Source: Actinomycetota bacterium (lineage in GTDB: Bacteria; Actinomycetota; Actinomycetes; S36-B12). From it: 34,846 bases of DNA. The notes under the pieces are model-generated. The model ran no database searches. It was not told the DNA's origin and worked only from the letters and a program-made list of their open reading frames with translations. The stretch covers positions 1 to 34,846 of the forward strand of contig JAFMCH010000016.1 in the NCBI GenBank assembly GCA_017857875.1, written 5' to 3'. This document shows positions 26,677 through 34,846 of this stretch, piece by piece. A program made the translations under genes and the position numbers. Each line of letters begins with the position of its first letter. The stretch's first letter is position 1.

Positions 26677-28539
26677 ATGAGCATGCAAAATGCCTGGGCT
26701 GCTTATCGAGCGGTCACTCAAGATAAGAGTGAACTCAAGCCGGTGTCACGCAGTGTCGTGCGCCGCATTGTGGGTTATGCCAAGCCGTATCGGCGCATCG
26801 TGATCGCCTTTTTGATCACGTTGATTTTTATCTCGCTCCTCACCGTCGCCCAACCACTGCTGTTTCGGGTGATCGTCGACGACGGCATATCCGTCGGTAA
26901 TGGCGTTTTGGTGACGTGGTTGGCCATCGCCATTGCGGGGTTGGCAATCATCGATGCTCTCATCGGGGTGCTCAGTCGGTGGTACTCCTCACGCATTGGT
27001 GAGGGGCTGATCTTTGATCTGCGGACCCAGGTGTTTGGTCACGTGCAACGTCAATCCATCGCGTTCTTCACCCGCGCACAGACAGGTGCTTTGGTTTCGC
27101 GACTCAATAGCGACGTGTTGGGCGCACAGCAGGCCTTCACCTCCACCCTGGGCGGTGTGGTGGGCAACCTGATCACCACCGTGATCGTGCTAGTCACGAT
27201 GTTGATTTTGTCGTGGCAGGTCACCGTTCTTGCTCTCTTGCTCGTGCCGCTGTTCTTGCTCCCCGCCCGCTGGATGGGGCGGAGACTGCAAAAACTCACG
27301 CGCCAACAGATGCAAGACAACGCACGCATGAATGCGCAGATGACCGAGCGATTCAATGTCGCAGGTGCGTTGCTAGTCACCCTGTTCGGTCGACCGGCCG
27401 CGGAGGATGCCGAGTTTGGTGAACGGGCGGCTCGGGTACGCGACGCGGGTGTGTCCATTGCCATGGCTAATCGATGGTTCTTCACAGCACTCGCACTGGT
27501 GGCGTCGCTGGCCACGGCGATCGCCTACGGCGTCGGTGGCAACCTGGTCATTTCCGAAACGATTACGCTGGGGACACTGCTAGCCATCATCGCCTTGCTT
27601 GCCCAGCTATACGGTCCCCTCACCGCCTTGAGCAATGTGCGCGTCGACGTGATGACCGCGCTGGTTAGTTTTGATCGGGTATTCGAGGTTCTTGACCTGC
27701 CACCGCTGGTGAAGGACTCACCAAGTGCGACCCCGCTACCTGACGGACCGCTGTCGATCCAATTCAACGAGGTGAGTTTCGCGTACCCGACGGCCGCGGA
27801 GGTGTCCCTGGCCTCCTTGGAGTCCATCGCCCGCCAGGTGGAGGAACGAAACGCTGGCAATGTGTTGACTGATGTGTCCTTTCGTGTCGAACCTGGCCAA
27901 CTCGTCGCGCTGGTCGGTCCCTCGGGAGCCGGTAAGTCGACGATGATCGGCCTGGTTGCTCGGCTCTACGACGTGAGCGCGGGGCAGGTGCTCATTGGTG
28001 GGGAAAATGTGCGAGATGCCACCCTGTCTTCATTGCACGAGGCCATCGGGATGGTGACCCAAGAAGCCCACATGTTCCACGACACCATTCGCCAGAACCT
28101 GTTGTATGCCCAGCCCGATGCGACCCAGGAGCAAATGATGGCGGCCCTGTCCGGCGCGCACATCGTGAAGCTCATCACGTCGCTTCCTGAAGGTCTCGAC
28201 ACCGTGGTCGGGGATCGTGGGCACCGATTATCCGGTGGCGAGAAGCAACGCATCGCCCTGGCCCGTTTGCTTTTGCGCTCCCCGCGGATCGTGCTGTTAG
28301 ATGAAGCGACCGCCCACTTGGATTCGGAGAGCGAGGCGGCGGTTCAGGCCGCCCTCGATACTGCATTGGCTGGTCGCACCTCTTTGGTAATCGCACATCG
28401 GCTATCAACCGTGCGCAAGGCCGACCAAATTCTAGTCGTCGAGGCCGGAGGTATCGTTGAGCGTGGAACACACGATGAGCTTGTTGCAGCAGATGGTGTT
28501 TATGCATCGCTGTACCGCACGCAGTTTGCTGAAAACTAG
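26677..28539 (+). CDS. ABC exporter half-transporter (fused membrane and ATPase domains)
   Basis: A 620-aa type IV ABC exporter with an N-terminal membrane domain of six helices (from about residue 43 to 330) and a C-terminal ATPase: Walker A GPSGAGKS (414-421), signature LSGGEKQR (518-525), Walker B IVLLDEAT and the switch His in IAHRLS. It would work as a homodimer or with a partner not seen here. Between the A-loop Tyr (FAYPT) and the next strand lies an insert of about 25 residues (EVSLASLESIARQVEE region), which I recall from an actinobacterial subgroup of these exporters. Substrate is unknown. The ATG lies 16 nt after the crotonase stop, suggesting co-transcription. Its stop shares CTAG with the SURF1 gene. 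Confidence 0.92.
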   Translation: MSMQNAWAAYRAVTQDKSELKPVSRSVVRRIVGYAKPYRRIVIAFLITLIFISLLTVAQPLLFRVIVDDGISVGNGVLVTWLAIAIAGLAIIDALIGVLSRWYSSRIGEGLIFDLRTQVFGHVQRQSIAFFTRAQTGALVSRLNSDVLGAQQAFTSTLGGVVGNLITTVIVLVTMLILSWQVTVLALLLVPLFLLPARWMGRRLQKLTRQQMQDNARMNAQMTERFNVAGALLVTLFGRPAAEDAEFGERAARVRDAGVSIAMANRWFFTALALVASLATAIAYGVGGNLVISETITLGTLLAIIALLAQLYGPLTALSNVRVDVMTALVSFDRVFEVLDLPPLVKDSPSATPLPDGPLSIQFNEVSFAYPTAAEVSLASLESIARQVEERNAGNVLTDVSFRVEPGQLVALVGPSGAGKSTMIGLVARLYDVSAGQVLIGGENVRDATLSSLHEAIGMVTQEAHMFHDTIRQNLLYAQPDATQEQMMAALSGAHIVKLITSLPEGLDTVVGDRGHRLSGGEKQRIALARLLLRSPRIVLLDEATAHLDSESEAAVQAALDTALAGRTSLVIAHRLSTVRKADQILVVEAGGIVERGTHDELVAADGVYASLYRTQFAEN

Positions 28540-29303
28540 GTGACCTCTGCGCGCTGCTTGGCATCGTCTTTTGCTTCTCGACGCAGGAAGTAAAACCAAC
28601 CCGTCAGGGCGATAGCCGCGAAGATCAACCACTGCACTGCGTAGGAGACGTTCTGGGTTTCGTCGATCTCTGGCAAGGGTAGGCGCAAGAGGTCAGGCTC
28701 ACCTACGTTCGAAGACACTGCCTCGAGATAGACCGGAAGTACGGTGGTGTCGGCATTGGTGAGATCGATCGTGCGAGCGGCCAGTACTTCAGTGTCGACC
28801 CATCGCACCTGCCCCGCGGGTAGGTCGTCGGCAACCTCTCTCTGCACCTCCGTGGGTCTTAGTCGACCGTCGATGGTGATCTCTCCGGCTGGGGGAGCGG
28901 GCGCGTCGATAACGGTCGTGGACGCGGCGGTGGCGGGCATCCAACCGCGATTAACCCAAATCAACCGGCCAGTTTCGGTGACGAACGCCGAAACCACCCA
29001 CAACCCGTTACGCCCGTCGAGGGGGCGTTGGCGCACCAATACGGTGGCATCTGGCAGGTATCGACCGGTGGTTTCCACCGGTCGATATAAATCTGCCTCG
29101 GCTGTCAGTGCAGCCGGCTGATCGAGGGCCGCATCAAGATCGATCGGCTCTTGTTGTGTTTGGGCCACGAGGAGGTTCTTCGCCTGGCGCTCCTCCTCAG
29201 CTCGCTGCCACTGCCAACTGCTGAGAAGACCGAAGCCCACTATCGCTACGACCACCAACGCGGTGAATCCCTGCCACCGTCGGCTGCGCAGAAGCGACCA
29301 CAT
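28536..29303 (-). CDS. SURF1-family cytochrome oxidase assembly protein
   Basis: SURF1/Shy1 proteins help insert haem A into cytochrome c oxidase subunit I. The 255-aa product has one membrane helix near each end (about 11-29 and 222-242) and a periplasmic domain between, the standard topology. Recognised features are the N-terminal SSWQWQRAEE, the central VNRGWMP and the C-terminal SYAVQWLIFAAIALTGW block. It fits functionally with ctaA and ctaB elsewhere in the window. It follows the DUF3099 gene by nine bases in the same leftward unit and ends tail to tail with the ABC exporter in a shared CTAG. Confidence 0.93.
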   Translation of the reverse strand: MWSLLRSRRWQGFTALVVVAIVGFGLLSSWQWQRAEEERQAKNLLVAQTQQEPIDLDAALDQPAALTAEADLYRPVETTGRYLPDATVLVRQRPLDGRNGLWVVSAFVTETGRLIWVNRGWMPATAASTTVIDAPAPPAGEITIDGRLRPTEVQREVADDLPAGQVRWVDTEVLAARTIDLTNADTTVLPVYLEAVSSNVGEPDLLRLPLPEIDETQNVSYAVQWLIFAAIALTGWFYFLRREAKDDAKQRAEVT

Positions 29304-29312
29304 GGTCCCAGC

Positions 29313-29660
29313 CTAAGGTGAGGACGAGCCGCCCGCGGATTCAGTAGGCCGCGTTGTGTAGTGGGGCGTGGGCGTTGAGGTAGGGGTGATGGCTCGGTAT
29401 TTCGGTAACGTGACCGTTTCGATCGGCGTGTGCACGTGTCTTTCGCGGCCCGCATTGGCGATCACGACGGCGAGGTAAGGCAGAATGACGGCGCCGGCGA
29501 GCAGAATCCAGCGCGGCCATCCGGGGACCATGATGGCGCCGATGACGCAACCGGTGCGAATGCCCATGGAGATGAGGTACTTGCGGGTGCGCGGGGCCTG
29601 ATCATCGCGAAGTCCCTGGCGAGCACCGGTAATGCTGTGCACCTGCTCGTTGCCAGACAT
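29313..29660 (-). CDS. DUF3099 family small membrane protein
   Basis: A 115-aa protein with two membrane helices (roughly residues 37-50 and 51-70) after a polar N-terminus with the pattern RKYLISMGIRTGC, which I recognise as DUF3099. The C-terminal ~35 residues are rich in Thr, Pro and Ser. No function is established. TGGAGGATC places a good ribosome binding site before the ATG. It sits directly before SURF1 in one unit, an association seen in Actinobacteria, which hints at a role connected with the respiratory chain; this is inference. Confidence 0.82.
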   Translation of the reverse strand: MSGNEQVHSITGARQGLRDDQAPRTRKYLISMGIRTGCVIGAIMVPGWPRWILLAGAVILPYLAVVIANAGRERHVHTPIETVTLPKYRAITPTSTPTPHYTTRPTESAGGSSSP

Positions 29661-29696
29661 GATCCTCCATCTGTGGCCAACGCTGGCCCCGTACCT

Positions 29697-29702
29697 AATC
29701 TA
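29697..29702 (-). promoter_or_regulatory. Candidate -10 element for DUF3099-SURF1
   Basis: TAGATT on the minus strand lies 36 nt before the DUF3099 ATG in the 82-nt spacer after tldE. A small hairpin (GGCCA-GCGT-TGGCC) lies between it and the start codon. No convincing -35 is visible. Confidence 0.3.
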
Positions 29703-29742
29703 TGCCCACTTGAGCCGTCCAGCCACATGAGATACAGGTCTC

Positions 29743-31194
29743 CTACATTGCGTCGCTCTTGCTATTGAGATCAAATCCATCAACAGCAAGGGCGGGCATC
29801 GCCACCCGAGGGGCGTAGTCGCCCATCTCGCGCGGCAGGGTGCGTGCCGTGGCTGAGGAATCTGTGATCCGGTTCAGCATTTCCACGGGTGAATCCAGAA
29901 AGCGGAAGTTGTCGACCGCCCCGATGATCTGTCCATGACGTACCTCATAAACGCCGTCACGGGTCAAGCCGGTAAGGAGCAACCGCTGCGGATCGACCAT
30001 CCGGTTGTACCAAAGGCAGGTGATCAAGATCGCGTGCTCGGTGCGCGAGATGAGGTCGTGGAGACCACCGTCCGCTCCGTCGATATGCATGGCGAGGGAG
30101 TCCGCGCTGGGAGTGAACGCCATACTGTGCCGTTCGGCATAGGCACGCCCACACATCAAATTGCGCAGGATGCCGCTGCCGATCCATGGTGTCGCAGGTA
30201 TGAGCGCACCGTTGTCGAAGACACTCGCGTGCGGATCACTGCCCGCAACCGCCAACACGTTGCTGGCGGGAACGAGCGGATGGTGTGGATCGCTGATCAG
30301 CGAGAGTGTGGCAGGCGCCAGTCGCTCACCGATGCGCGTTGCTCCGTTGTCACTACTGAACACACTCCGTCCATCCACGGCATCGGCGGCAGAGGCAGAC
30401 CACCACAGTTCAACCATCAGGTCCCCGACAGCCGAGGGCGTCAAGAGCACCGGGTGCCGTCCAGGTGCCAGCGGGCGACGGATGCGTTGGGCCGCCAACC
30501 CGGCACTTAGTTCGGAATAGGCCGGTGTGAGATCAATATCTTCGAACCGATCAGCGCTGCGGCCCCACCAGGTTGAGCGGGGTTCTGTGTCATGTCGCGC
30601 GGTCACCTCGAAACGCGCGTTGCGTTGGACACTACGCCGTTGACGGCCGGCAGTGGTGGCGACCCAGGTCGTGTGAGACTCCTGCTCGGCATAGCCAAAG
30701 AGCCCCACATTGTCGTGGCGGCCGCGGTCAAACATCTCGGCCAGTTGCTCCATGATCGGGCCCAGACTGGTCGCCGACAGTGTCTCTCCGTCGAGAACTG
30801 ACTGATCCGACCAACCATCTGTGGACGATAGATACGTATCCGCGGTTAACAACGCTGCCGCGTCGGCCGCCGGTGGACTCTGCTGGGCTGCTGCGAAGGC
30901 ACGCCTAGCCAAATCGGTCACTGAGGCCTGGTCAATCTGGATTGGTGAGCCGCTCGGTGACGTCCAGAGGTTGGTGGTCGTCGCGCTGGCCACACCGATG
31001 CCACCTTCGACCGACGGCATCGCCACAAGAGTGAGCTCCCAGGTTGCCGTATTCCCATTGGTGGTGACCGCAGAGCGGGCGAATCGAAGGTCTAGTCGTT
31101 CGGTGAGCGTCACGATGACCGCCGCCTCACCCGGGCAAGCGGCAAGGGCAAATTCGCAGAGCGTATGGCCGCTGGGGTTTTGGGGGTGAGACAT
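29743..31194 (-). CDS. tldE: TldE/PmbA-family metalloprotease partner
   Basis: The 483-aa product belongs to the TldD/PmbA family and lacks the HExxxH zinc motif, as expected for the TldE (PmbA) subunit. TldD-TldE form a heterodimeric protease that unwinds and trims peptides, including modified (RiPP) precursors and the CcdA antitoxin in E. coli. The conserved C-terminal block TGLTRDGVYEVRHGQIIGAV with FRFLDSPVEML is clear. The ATG begins directly after the tldD stop codon (no gap), so the two are co-translated. The N-terminal half is poorly conserved and shortened relative to the paralogue. No RiPP precursor was recognised nearby. Confidence 0.9.
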   Translation of the reverse strand: MSHPQNPSGHTLCEFALAACPGEAAVIVTLTERLDLRFARSAVTTNGNTATWELTLVAMPSVEGGIGVASATTTNLWTSPSGSPIQIDQASVTDLARRAFAAAQQSPPAADAAALLTADTYLSSTDGWSDQSVLDGETLSATSLGPIMEQLAEMFDRGRHDNVGLFGYAEQESHTTWVATTAGRQRRSVQRNARFEVTARHDTEPRSTWWGRSADRFEDIDLTPAYSELSAGLAAQRIRRPLAPGRHPVLLTPSAVGDLMVELWWSASAADAVDGRSVFSSDNGATRIGERLAPATLSLISDPHHPLVPASNVLAVAGSDPHASVFDNGALIPATPWIGSGILRNLMCGRAYAERHSMAFTPSADSLAMHIDGADGGLHDLISRTEHAILITCLWYNRMVDPQRLLLTGLTRDGVYEVRHGQIIGAVDNFRFLDSPVEMLNRITDSSATARTLPREMGDYAPRVAMPALAVDGFDLNSKSDAM

Positions 31195-32706
31195 CTACAT
31201 TCCTTCAGCGGCGGTGTTGAGCACGCGAATGTTTTCAAAGACCGCCGTAGGGCAAGAGTGAGAAACCGGTGCGACCTGACCGGGTTGTCCCTTGCCGCAA
31301 TTAAGTGCCCCGCAAAGTAGTTCGGTGTCGGGCCCACCGACGGCAATCATGGACTTCCAAAAATCAGGGGTGCTGGCCTGATAGGCCACGTCTTTCACCT
31401 GGCCGAGGAGTCTGCCGCCACGAATTTGGTAAAAGCGTTGGCCGGTGAATTGGAAGTTATAGCGCTGCATGTCGATCGACCAACTTCTGTCGCCCACGAT
31501 GTAAAGGCCATCGTCGACGCCGGCGATCAGCTGCTCGGTGGTTGGGCCGTCGGGTTGGGCGAGCAGGGACACGTTGGGCATGCGCGAGATAGCTGCATGC
31601 TCAGCTGAATCGGCGTAGGCGCATCCATTCGACCGACCCAGATCCATTTCCGCGGCGATAGCCCGATCGGTCTGCATCCCGGTGAGAATGCCGTGCTCGA
31701 TAAGTGGCCAGTGTTGAGCGGTTACGCCTTCGTCATCCCAGCCCACCGTTGCTAAACCATAAGGGGTTGTCCGGTCGGCTACAACGTTCATCAACGCGCT
31801 GCCGTATTCAAGGGAATGCAGGTCGGTCGGGCGAACGAAAGTGGTTCCGGCGTAGTTCGCTTCGTAGCCGAGTGCTCGATCAAGTTCGGTTGCGTGTCCG
31901 ACGGACTCGTGAATGGTGAGCCACAGGTTCGTCGGATCGAGAACCAGGCTGTATTCCCCCGGCTGCACGCTGGGAGCTTGCATCCGCTCGGCCAAATGGT
32001 CGGGCAATTGGGCGAGTTCGTCATCCCAGTGCCAGGCGCGAGCAGCGCCGGCAGTGACGGCATCACCGGTGACGTACTCCCAACCTCGACCAGCAGGGGG
32101 GGCGATCGTGCGAAGTGAATCGAATGAGCCCGTACGCGGGTCGATTGCGGTGGCCGACCATTCTGCCGCGATCCGGTAGCGAGATTGATCCGTTCGTGTT
32201 CCTGAAAGGTCGGCGTACAGCGTCTCTTCACGTACGTATTGCACGAAGGCGTCGACATGATCTACCGACTCGGCGGCGAGGAGCCTCGTACTGCGCTCGG
32301 TGATCAACCCGATCCGGTCGGCAACGGATACGGCGAACGGGTCAATGTCGGCCGGCTGCGTCCACGAGCCCACATGCACGGGCTCCGGGGCTAGTTCAAC
32401 CGGTGATGTGTGCAGCCTGCGAGCCAGCCGCGCCAACTCAATCGCCCGGTTCACCAGCCCTGCTGGATCATCGAGCGCCCAACCTCCGACCGCGGCGAAT
32501 CCCCAGGCACCGTCAACCACGACACGCAACCCGATGCCGCTCCTCTCGGAGTCCTCAAGTGATTCAAGGTCGGTATCACGCAGCGAGATGCTGCCGTGGC
32601 GTGTGCGGGTTAATCGCACATCGGCATGTTGTACGCCTTCTTGCTGGGACAACTCAAGAATTCGGTCAATGAGGCTGCTGGAAGGGCGTTCTGCCGGTGC
32701 GTTCAC
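31195..32706 (-). CDS. tldD: TldD-family zinc metalloprotease
   Basis: Catalytic subunit of the TldD/TldE protease. The 503-aa protein has the zinc motif His266-Glu267-xxx-His271 in TIHESVGHATE and the conserved C-terminal Cys-containing segment (ELLCGALNCGKGQPGQ) that supplies a further zinc ligand. The N-terminal domain shows the family pattern DLESLEDSERSGIGLRVVVDG. The start is a GTG at 32706, seven bases after the stop of the upstream TMEM175-like gene; no strong ribosome binding site is evident. TldE follows without a gap. Confidence 0.93.
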   Translation of the reverse strand: MNAPAERPSSSLIDRILELSQQEGVQHADVRLTRTRHGSISLRDTDLESLEDSERSGIGLRVVVDGAWGFAAVGGWALDDPAGLVNRAIELARLARRLHTSPVELAPEPVHVGSWTQPADIDPFAVSVADRIGLITERSTRLLAAESVDHVDAFVQYVREETLYADLSGTRTDQSRYRIAAEWSATAIDPRTGSFDSLRTIAPPAGRGWEYVTGDAVTAGAARAWHWDDELAQLPDHLAERMQAPSVQPGEYSLVLDPTNLWLTIHESVGHATELDRALGYEANYAGTTFVRPTDLHSLEYGSALMNVVADRTTPYGLATVGWDDEGVTAQHWPLIEHGILTGMQTDRAIAAEMDLGRSNGCAYADSAEHAAISRMPNVSLLAQPDGPTTEQLIAGVDDGLYIVGDRSWSIDMQRYNFQFTGQRFYQIRGGRLLGQVKDVAYQASTPDFWKSMIAVGGPDTELLCGALNCGKGQPGQVAPVSHSCPTAVFENIRVLNTAAEGM

Positions 32707-32713
32707 CGGGCCG

Positions 32714-33412
32714 CTACTGAATCTCGGTCGTCGCGGCGTCGGAATCGCTTGTCTTTGGAATCTCGGCGCGTCGACGTGCCAGCCGGCTGATTACAAAGCC
32801 GGTGGGAATGAACAACAGGGGTAGGTAGGCGGCCGCCGAGGGGAAATAGATCGTCAAAACTCCGATGATCAAGAACATGACGGTGAACACGAGGCTTCGC
32901 AGCCGGCCGGCGAGTCGATCGTGGGCGTGACTTTCAAACTCTTCAGGACGCAGCATCTCCGGGTGCTTGTCAACGTACATTGAAATCGCTGCAGCCATCG
33001 CGCTAACGAAGGCGAGAAGGGCGAAAAAGAATAGCCCGGTTCCACCGAAACCTTCTGACGGTGTGCCCCATTCATCAGCTGCGCCATACATCGCCGTGGC
33101 CCATGGCAACGTCACGATGCCGGCAAGCCAAGAGATATTGAGCCAAAAAACGGTTGCGTCATATCCACGCATGGAGTTGACGATGCGATTATGTGTCAGC
33201 CAGTTTCGGGCCACCAGGAAGAACCCGAGTAGGAACGCGAAGATCGCCCCGAAGTTGTCGCCTAACACGCCCCACACCGTCTGCCCAGGGGCAGGACCGG
33301 CGACAGAAATCAGGGGTAACACAAGCAGGGTGATGGCAATAGCCACTACTGCATCGGTGAAGTTGACGAAGCGATCAAATGAGGTACCTGTGCGAATTCG
33401 ATGCTCACTCAC
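32714..33412 (-). CDS. TMEM175-like (DUF1211) putative potassium channel
   Basis: A 232-aa membrane protein with about six helices. Bacterial TMEM175 proteins are potassium channels whose first helix carries an RxxxFSD motif; here the equivalent is DRFVNFTDAVVAIAITLLVLPL, with FTD in place of FSD. The C-terminal ~25 residues are polar. The GTG at 33412 is preferred because it lies just before the FTD helix; an extension to 33547 would run into the fabG promoter region and is rejected. It is probably the first gene of the leftward unit with tldD and tldE. Channel function is inferred by family only. Confidence 0.82.
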   Translation of the reverse strand: MSEHRIRTGTSFDRFVNFTDAVVAIAITLLVLPLISVAGPAPGQTVWGVLGDNFGAIFAFLLGFFLVARNWLTHNRIVNSMRGYDATVFWLNISWLAGIVTLPWATAMYGAADEWGTPSEGFGGTGLFFFALLAFVSAMAAAISMYVDKHPEMLRPEEFESHAHDRLAGRLRSLVFTVMFLIIGVLTIYFPSAAAYLPLLFIPTGFVISRLARRRAEIPKTSDSDAATTEIQ

Positions 33413-33528
33413 GTGCCGGAGTCTGCCATAACCGCCCAGCAGTCCGGGGTGCTGCAAACATTCACCGCCTACTACTGTGCCCGAATACGACAGCATGCTT
33501 TCGGGACGATGACGTGGTGGTGGGTAGT

Positions 33529-34254
33529 GTGAATTCGACAGAAGCACCGACGGCGCGGGTAGCCCTCGTCACGGGTGGTAATCGCGGTATCGGCCTAGCC
33601 ACCGCTCAGCGACTAAGGCACCTGGGGTTCACCGTCGTCGTGGGTTCCCGGTCGGGGCAGGCCCCCGATGATCTCGGGGCGGTCAAGATGGATGTCACGT
33701 CAACCACATCGGTAGATGACGCTTTCGCGGAGATCGAGCGGGACTTCGGCCCGGTCGAGGTGATGGTGGCTAACGCCGGAATCACGCGTGACACCTTGTT
33801 GATGCGTATGTCTGACGAGGATATTGAGCAAGTGCTGCAGGCAAACCTCTTCGGGGTGATTCGATGCATGCGACGGGCCACGCGTGGCATGCTCAAAGCT
33901 CGTCACGGTCGGATGGTGCTGGTGTCGAGTGTGGTGTGGGCGGTGGGATCTGCCGGGCAGGTCAATTATGCCGCGGCGAAGGCGGGGCTGGTGGGTGCCG
34001 GACGCTCGCTAGCCCGCGAGTTGGGGGCTAGGGGTATTACGGTCAACGTGGTTGCTCCAGGTTTCATCGAAACAGATATGACAGCTGGACTCGCCGAGGC
34101 CGACAAGAGCGCGATCCTTAGCGGAATTCCCGCCGGCCGATACGGTCAAGCCGATGAGGTCGCCGATCTCATCGGGTACCTGTGTTCAGATTCAGCCGGT
34201 TATATCAATGGGGCCGTGATTCCCGTTGACGGCGGCTTAGGTATGGGTCATTAG
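33529..34254 (+). CDS. fabG: 3-oxoacyl-ACP reductase FabG (MabA-like)
   Basis: NADPH-dependent short-chain dehydrogenase reducing 3-oxoacyl-ACP in fatty acid elongation. The 241-aa product has the cofactor motif TGGNRGIG, the NAGITRDTLLMRM block and the catalytic Ser-Tyr-Lys set in LVSSVVW and NYAAAKAG, with PVDGGLGMGH at the C-terminus. Several GTG codons (33514, 33517, 33520, 33529) could start it; 33529 leaves a short N-terminus before the cofactor fold. It is followed 27 nt later by an InhA-like enoyl reductase, the mabA-inhA order of mycobacteria. Confidence 0.94.
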   Translation: MNSTEAPTARVALVTGGNRGIGLATAQRLRHLGFTVVVGSRSGQAPDDLGAVKMDVTSTTSVDDAFAEIERDFGPVEVMVANAGITRDTLLMRMSDEDIEQVLQANLFGVIRCMRRATRGMLKARHGRMVLVSSVVWAVGSAGQVNYAAAKAGLVGAGRSLARELGARGITVNVVAPGFIETDMTAGLAEADKSAILSGIPAGRYGQADEVADLIGYLCSDSAGYINGAVIPVDGGLGMGH

Positions 34255-34281
34255 CCAGACACGCGGCAAGGGAGATCAAGG

Positions 34282-34846
34282 GTGACGGAATCATCGAAGA
34301 CTGAGGTAGGTCATGGCCTGCTCCATGGCAAGACCCTTGTGGTGACGGGAGTGCTGACCGATCAGTCCATCGCATTTCATGTGGCCCGCCTGGCCCAACA
34401 GCAGGGCGCGCATGTGCTGCTCACCTCTTTCGGTAGAGCATTATCGCTAACACGTCGCACCGCTAGCCGGTTGCCGCAAGCAGCCCCTGTGCTGGAGCTA
34501 GATGTCACCGACACCGATCATCTGGCCGGTTTGGCCGACGCTGTGCGGCCGCATTCGGATCGCGTGGATGGCCTGCTGCACTCGATTGGTTTCGCGCCCG
34601 AGTCGGCTTTGGGAGGGCGATTCCTGCACACCGAATGGCCAGATGTGGCGACTGCCATTCAGGTGTCGGCTTACTCGTTGCAGGCCCTCACCATGGCAAT
34701 ACGACCGCTCCTTGGTCGAGGCTCGTCGGTGGTCGGGCTCGACTTCGATGCCACGGTGGCGTGGCCGACCTATGACTGGATGGGCGTAGCGAAGGCTGCG
34801 CTTGAATCCACATCTAGATACCTAGCCCGCGACCTTGGCCCAGACG
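34282..34846 (+). CDS. fabI: Enoyl-ACP reductase, InhA/FabI type (3' end outside window)
   Basis: NADH-dependent enoyl-ACP reductase, the last step of each fatty acid elongation cycle. The frame starts at GTG 34282, with AAGGGAG upstream, and is still open at the window edge; 188 residues are visible. It follows InhA closely by eye: GLLHGKTLVVTGVLTDQSIAF (cut short here: GLLHGK, VTGVLTDQSIAFH), DVTDTDHLAGLA, SIGF with Ser101, GLDFDA, and the catalytic Tyr164-x6-Lys171 in YDWMGVAKAALES. The YX6K spacing separates it from ordinary short-chain dehydrogenases. It is paired with fabG. Isoniazid or triclosan response cannot be judged from this fragment. Confidence 0.93.
   Translation, partial: MTESSKTEVGHGLLHGKTLVVTGVLTDQSIAFHVARLAQQQGAHVLLTSFGRALSLTRRTASRLPQAAPVLELDVTDTDHLAGLADAVRPHSDRVDGLLHSIGFAPESALGGRFLHTEWPDVATAIQVSAYSLQALTMAIRPLLGRGSSVVGLDFDATVAWPTYDWMGVAKAALESTSRYLARDLGPD

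Noticed and set aside
34502-34789. A 95-codon plus-strand reading frame at the window end
   Set aside because: It lies inside the InhA-like gene in another frame; the true frame from 34282 shows clear enoyl reductase motifs.

Overview
The window reads as a conserved housekeeping stretch of an actinobacterial (Actinomycetota) chromosome. The gene order is a classic actinobacterial backbone: uvrC-rapZ-yvcK-whiA, then gap-pgk-tpi-secG, rbpA (a lineage-specific RNA polymerase partner), opcA-zwf-tal-tkt, ctaB/ctaA, an ABC-2 transporter, the sufR-led Suf operon, an ABC-F ATPase and a crotonase, and finally a fabG/fabI pair whose second member is InhA-like. WhiA, RbpA and OpcA together are strong lineage markers. 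By eye the DNA is moderately GC-rich, GTG starts are common, genes are very tightly packed (many 1-, 4- or 8-nt overlaps) and no gap exceeds about 185 nt, which suggests a compact genome. I cannot place it below phylum from the sequence alone.

Layout. (1) 1-7864, plus strand: the end of uvrC, the rapZ-yvcK-whiA cluster, lower glycolysis (gap, pgk, tpi), secG and rbpA. (2) 7861-13632, minus strand: the pentose-phosphate operon tkt-tal-zwf-opcA, transcribed leftward and without the 6-phosphogluconolactonase gene often found beside opcA. (3) 13633-13816: a tkt/ctaB divergent spacer carrying a six-copy 12-bp tandem repeat. (4) 13817-17534: haem A synthesis (ctaB plus strand, ctaA minus strand, overlapping tail to tail) and an ABC-2 ATPase/permease pair. 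(5) 17592-24104: the Suf iron-sulfur operon sufR-sufB-sufD-Rieske-sufC-sufS-sufU-sufT, with a palindrome over the sufR start that looks like the SufR operator. (6) 24172-28539: ABC-F ATPase, a crotonase with an altered catalytic residue, and an ABC exporter half-transporter. (7) 28536-33412, minus strand: a TMEM175-like protein, tldD, tldE, a DUF3099 protein and SURF1. (8) 33529-end: fabG and the start of an InhA-type enoyl reductase.

The genes supply central carbon flux (glycolysis, pentose phosphate), Fe-S cluster assembly, haem A and cytochrome oxidase assembly (ctaA, ctaB, SURF1) and fatty acid elongation, with global regulators of envelope, cell division and transcription (yvcK, whiA, rbpA). 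No rRNA, tRNA, CRISPR array, insertion sequence, prophage or toxin-antitoxin module was seen. I found no clear undescribed system. The most interesting items are non-coding: the nested 12-bp repeat, a recurrent TANNNT-short spacer-GTG arrangement suggesting leaderless transcription, the autoregulatory-looking sufR palindrome, and two convergent gene pairs whose stop codons share one CTAG.
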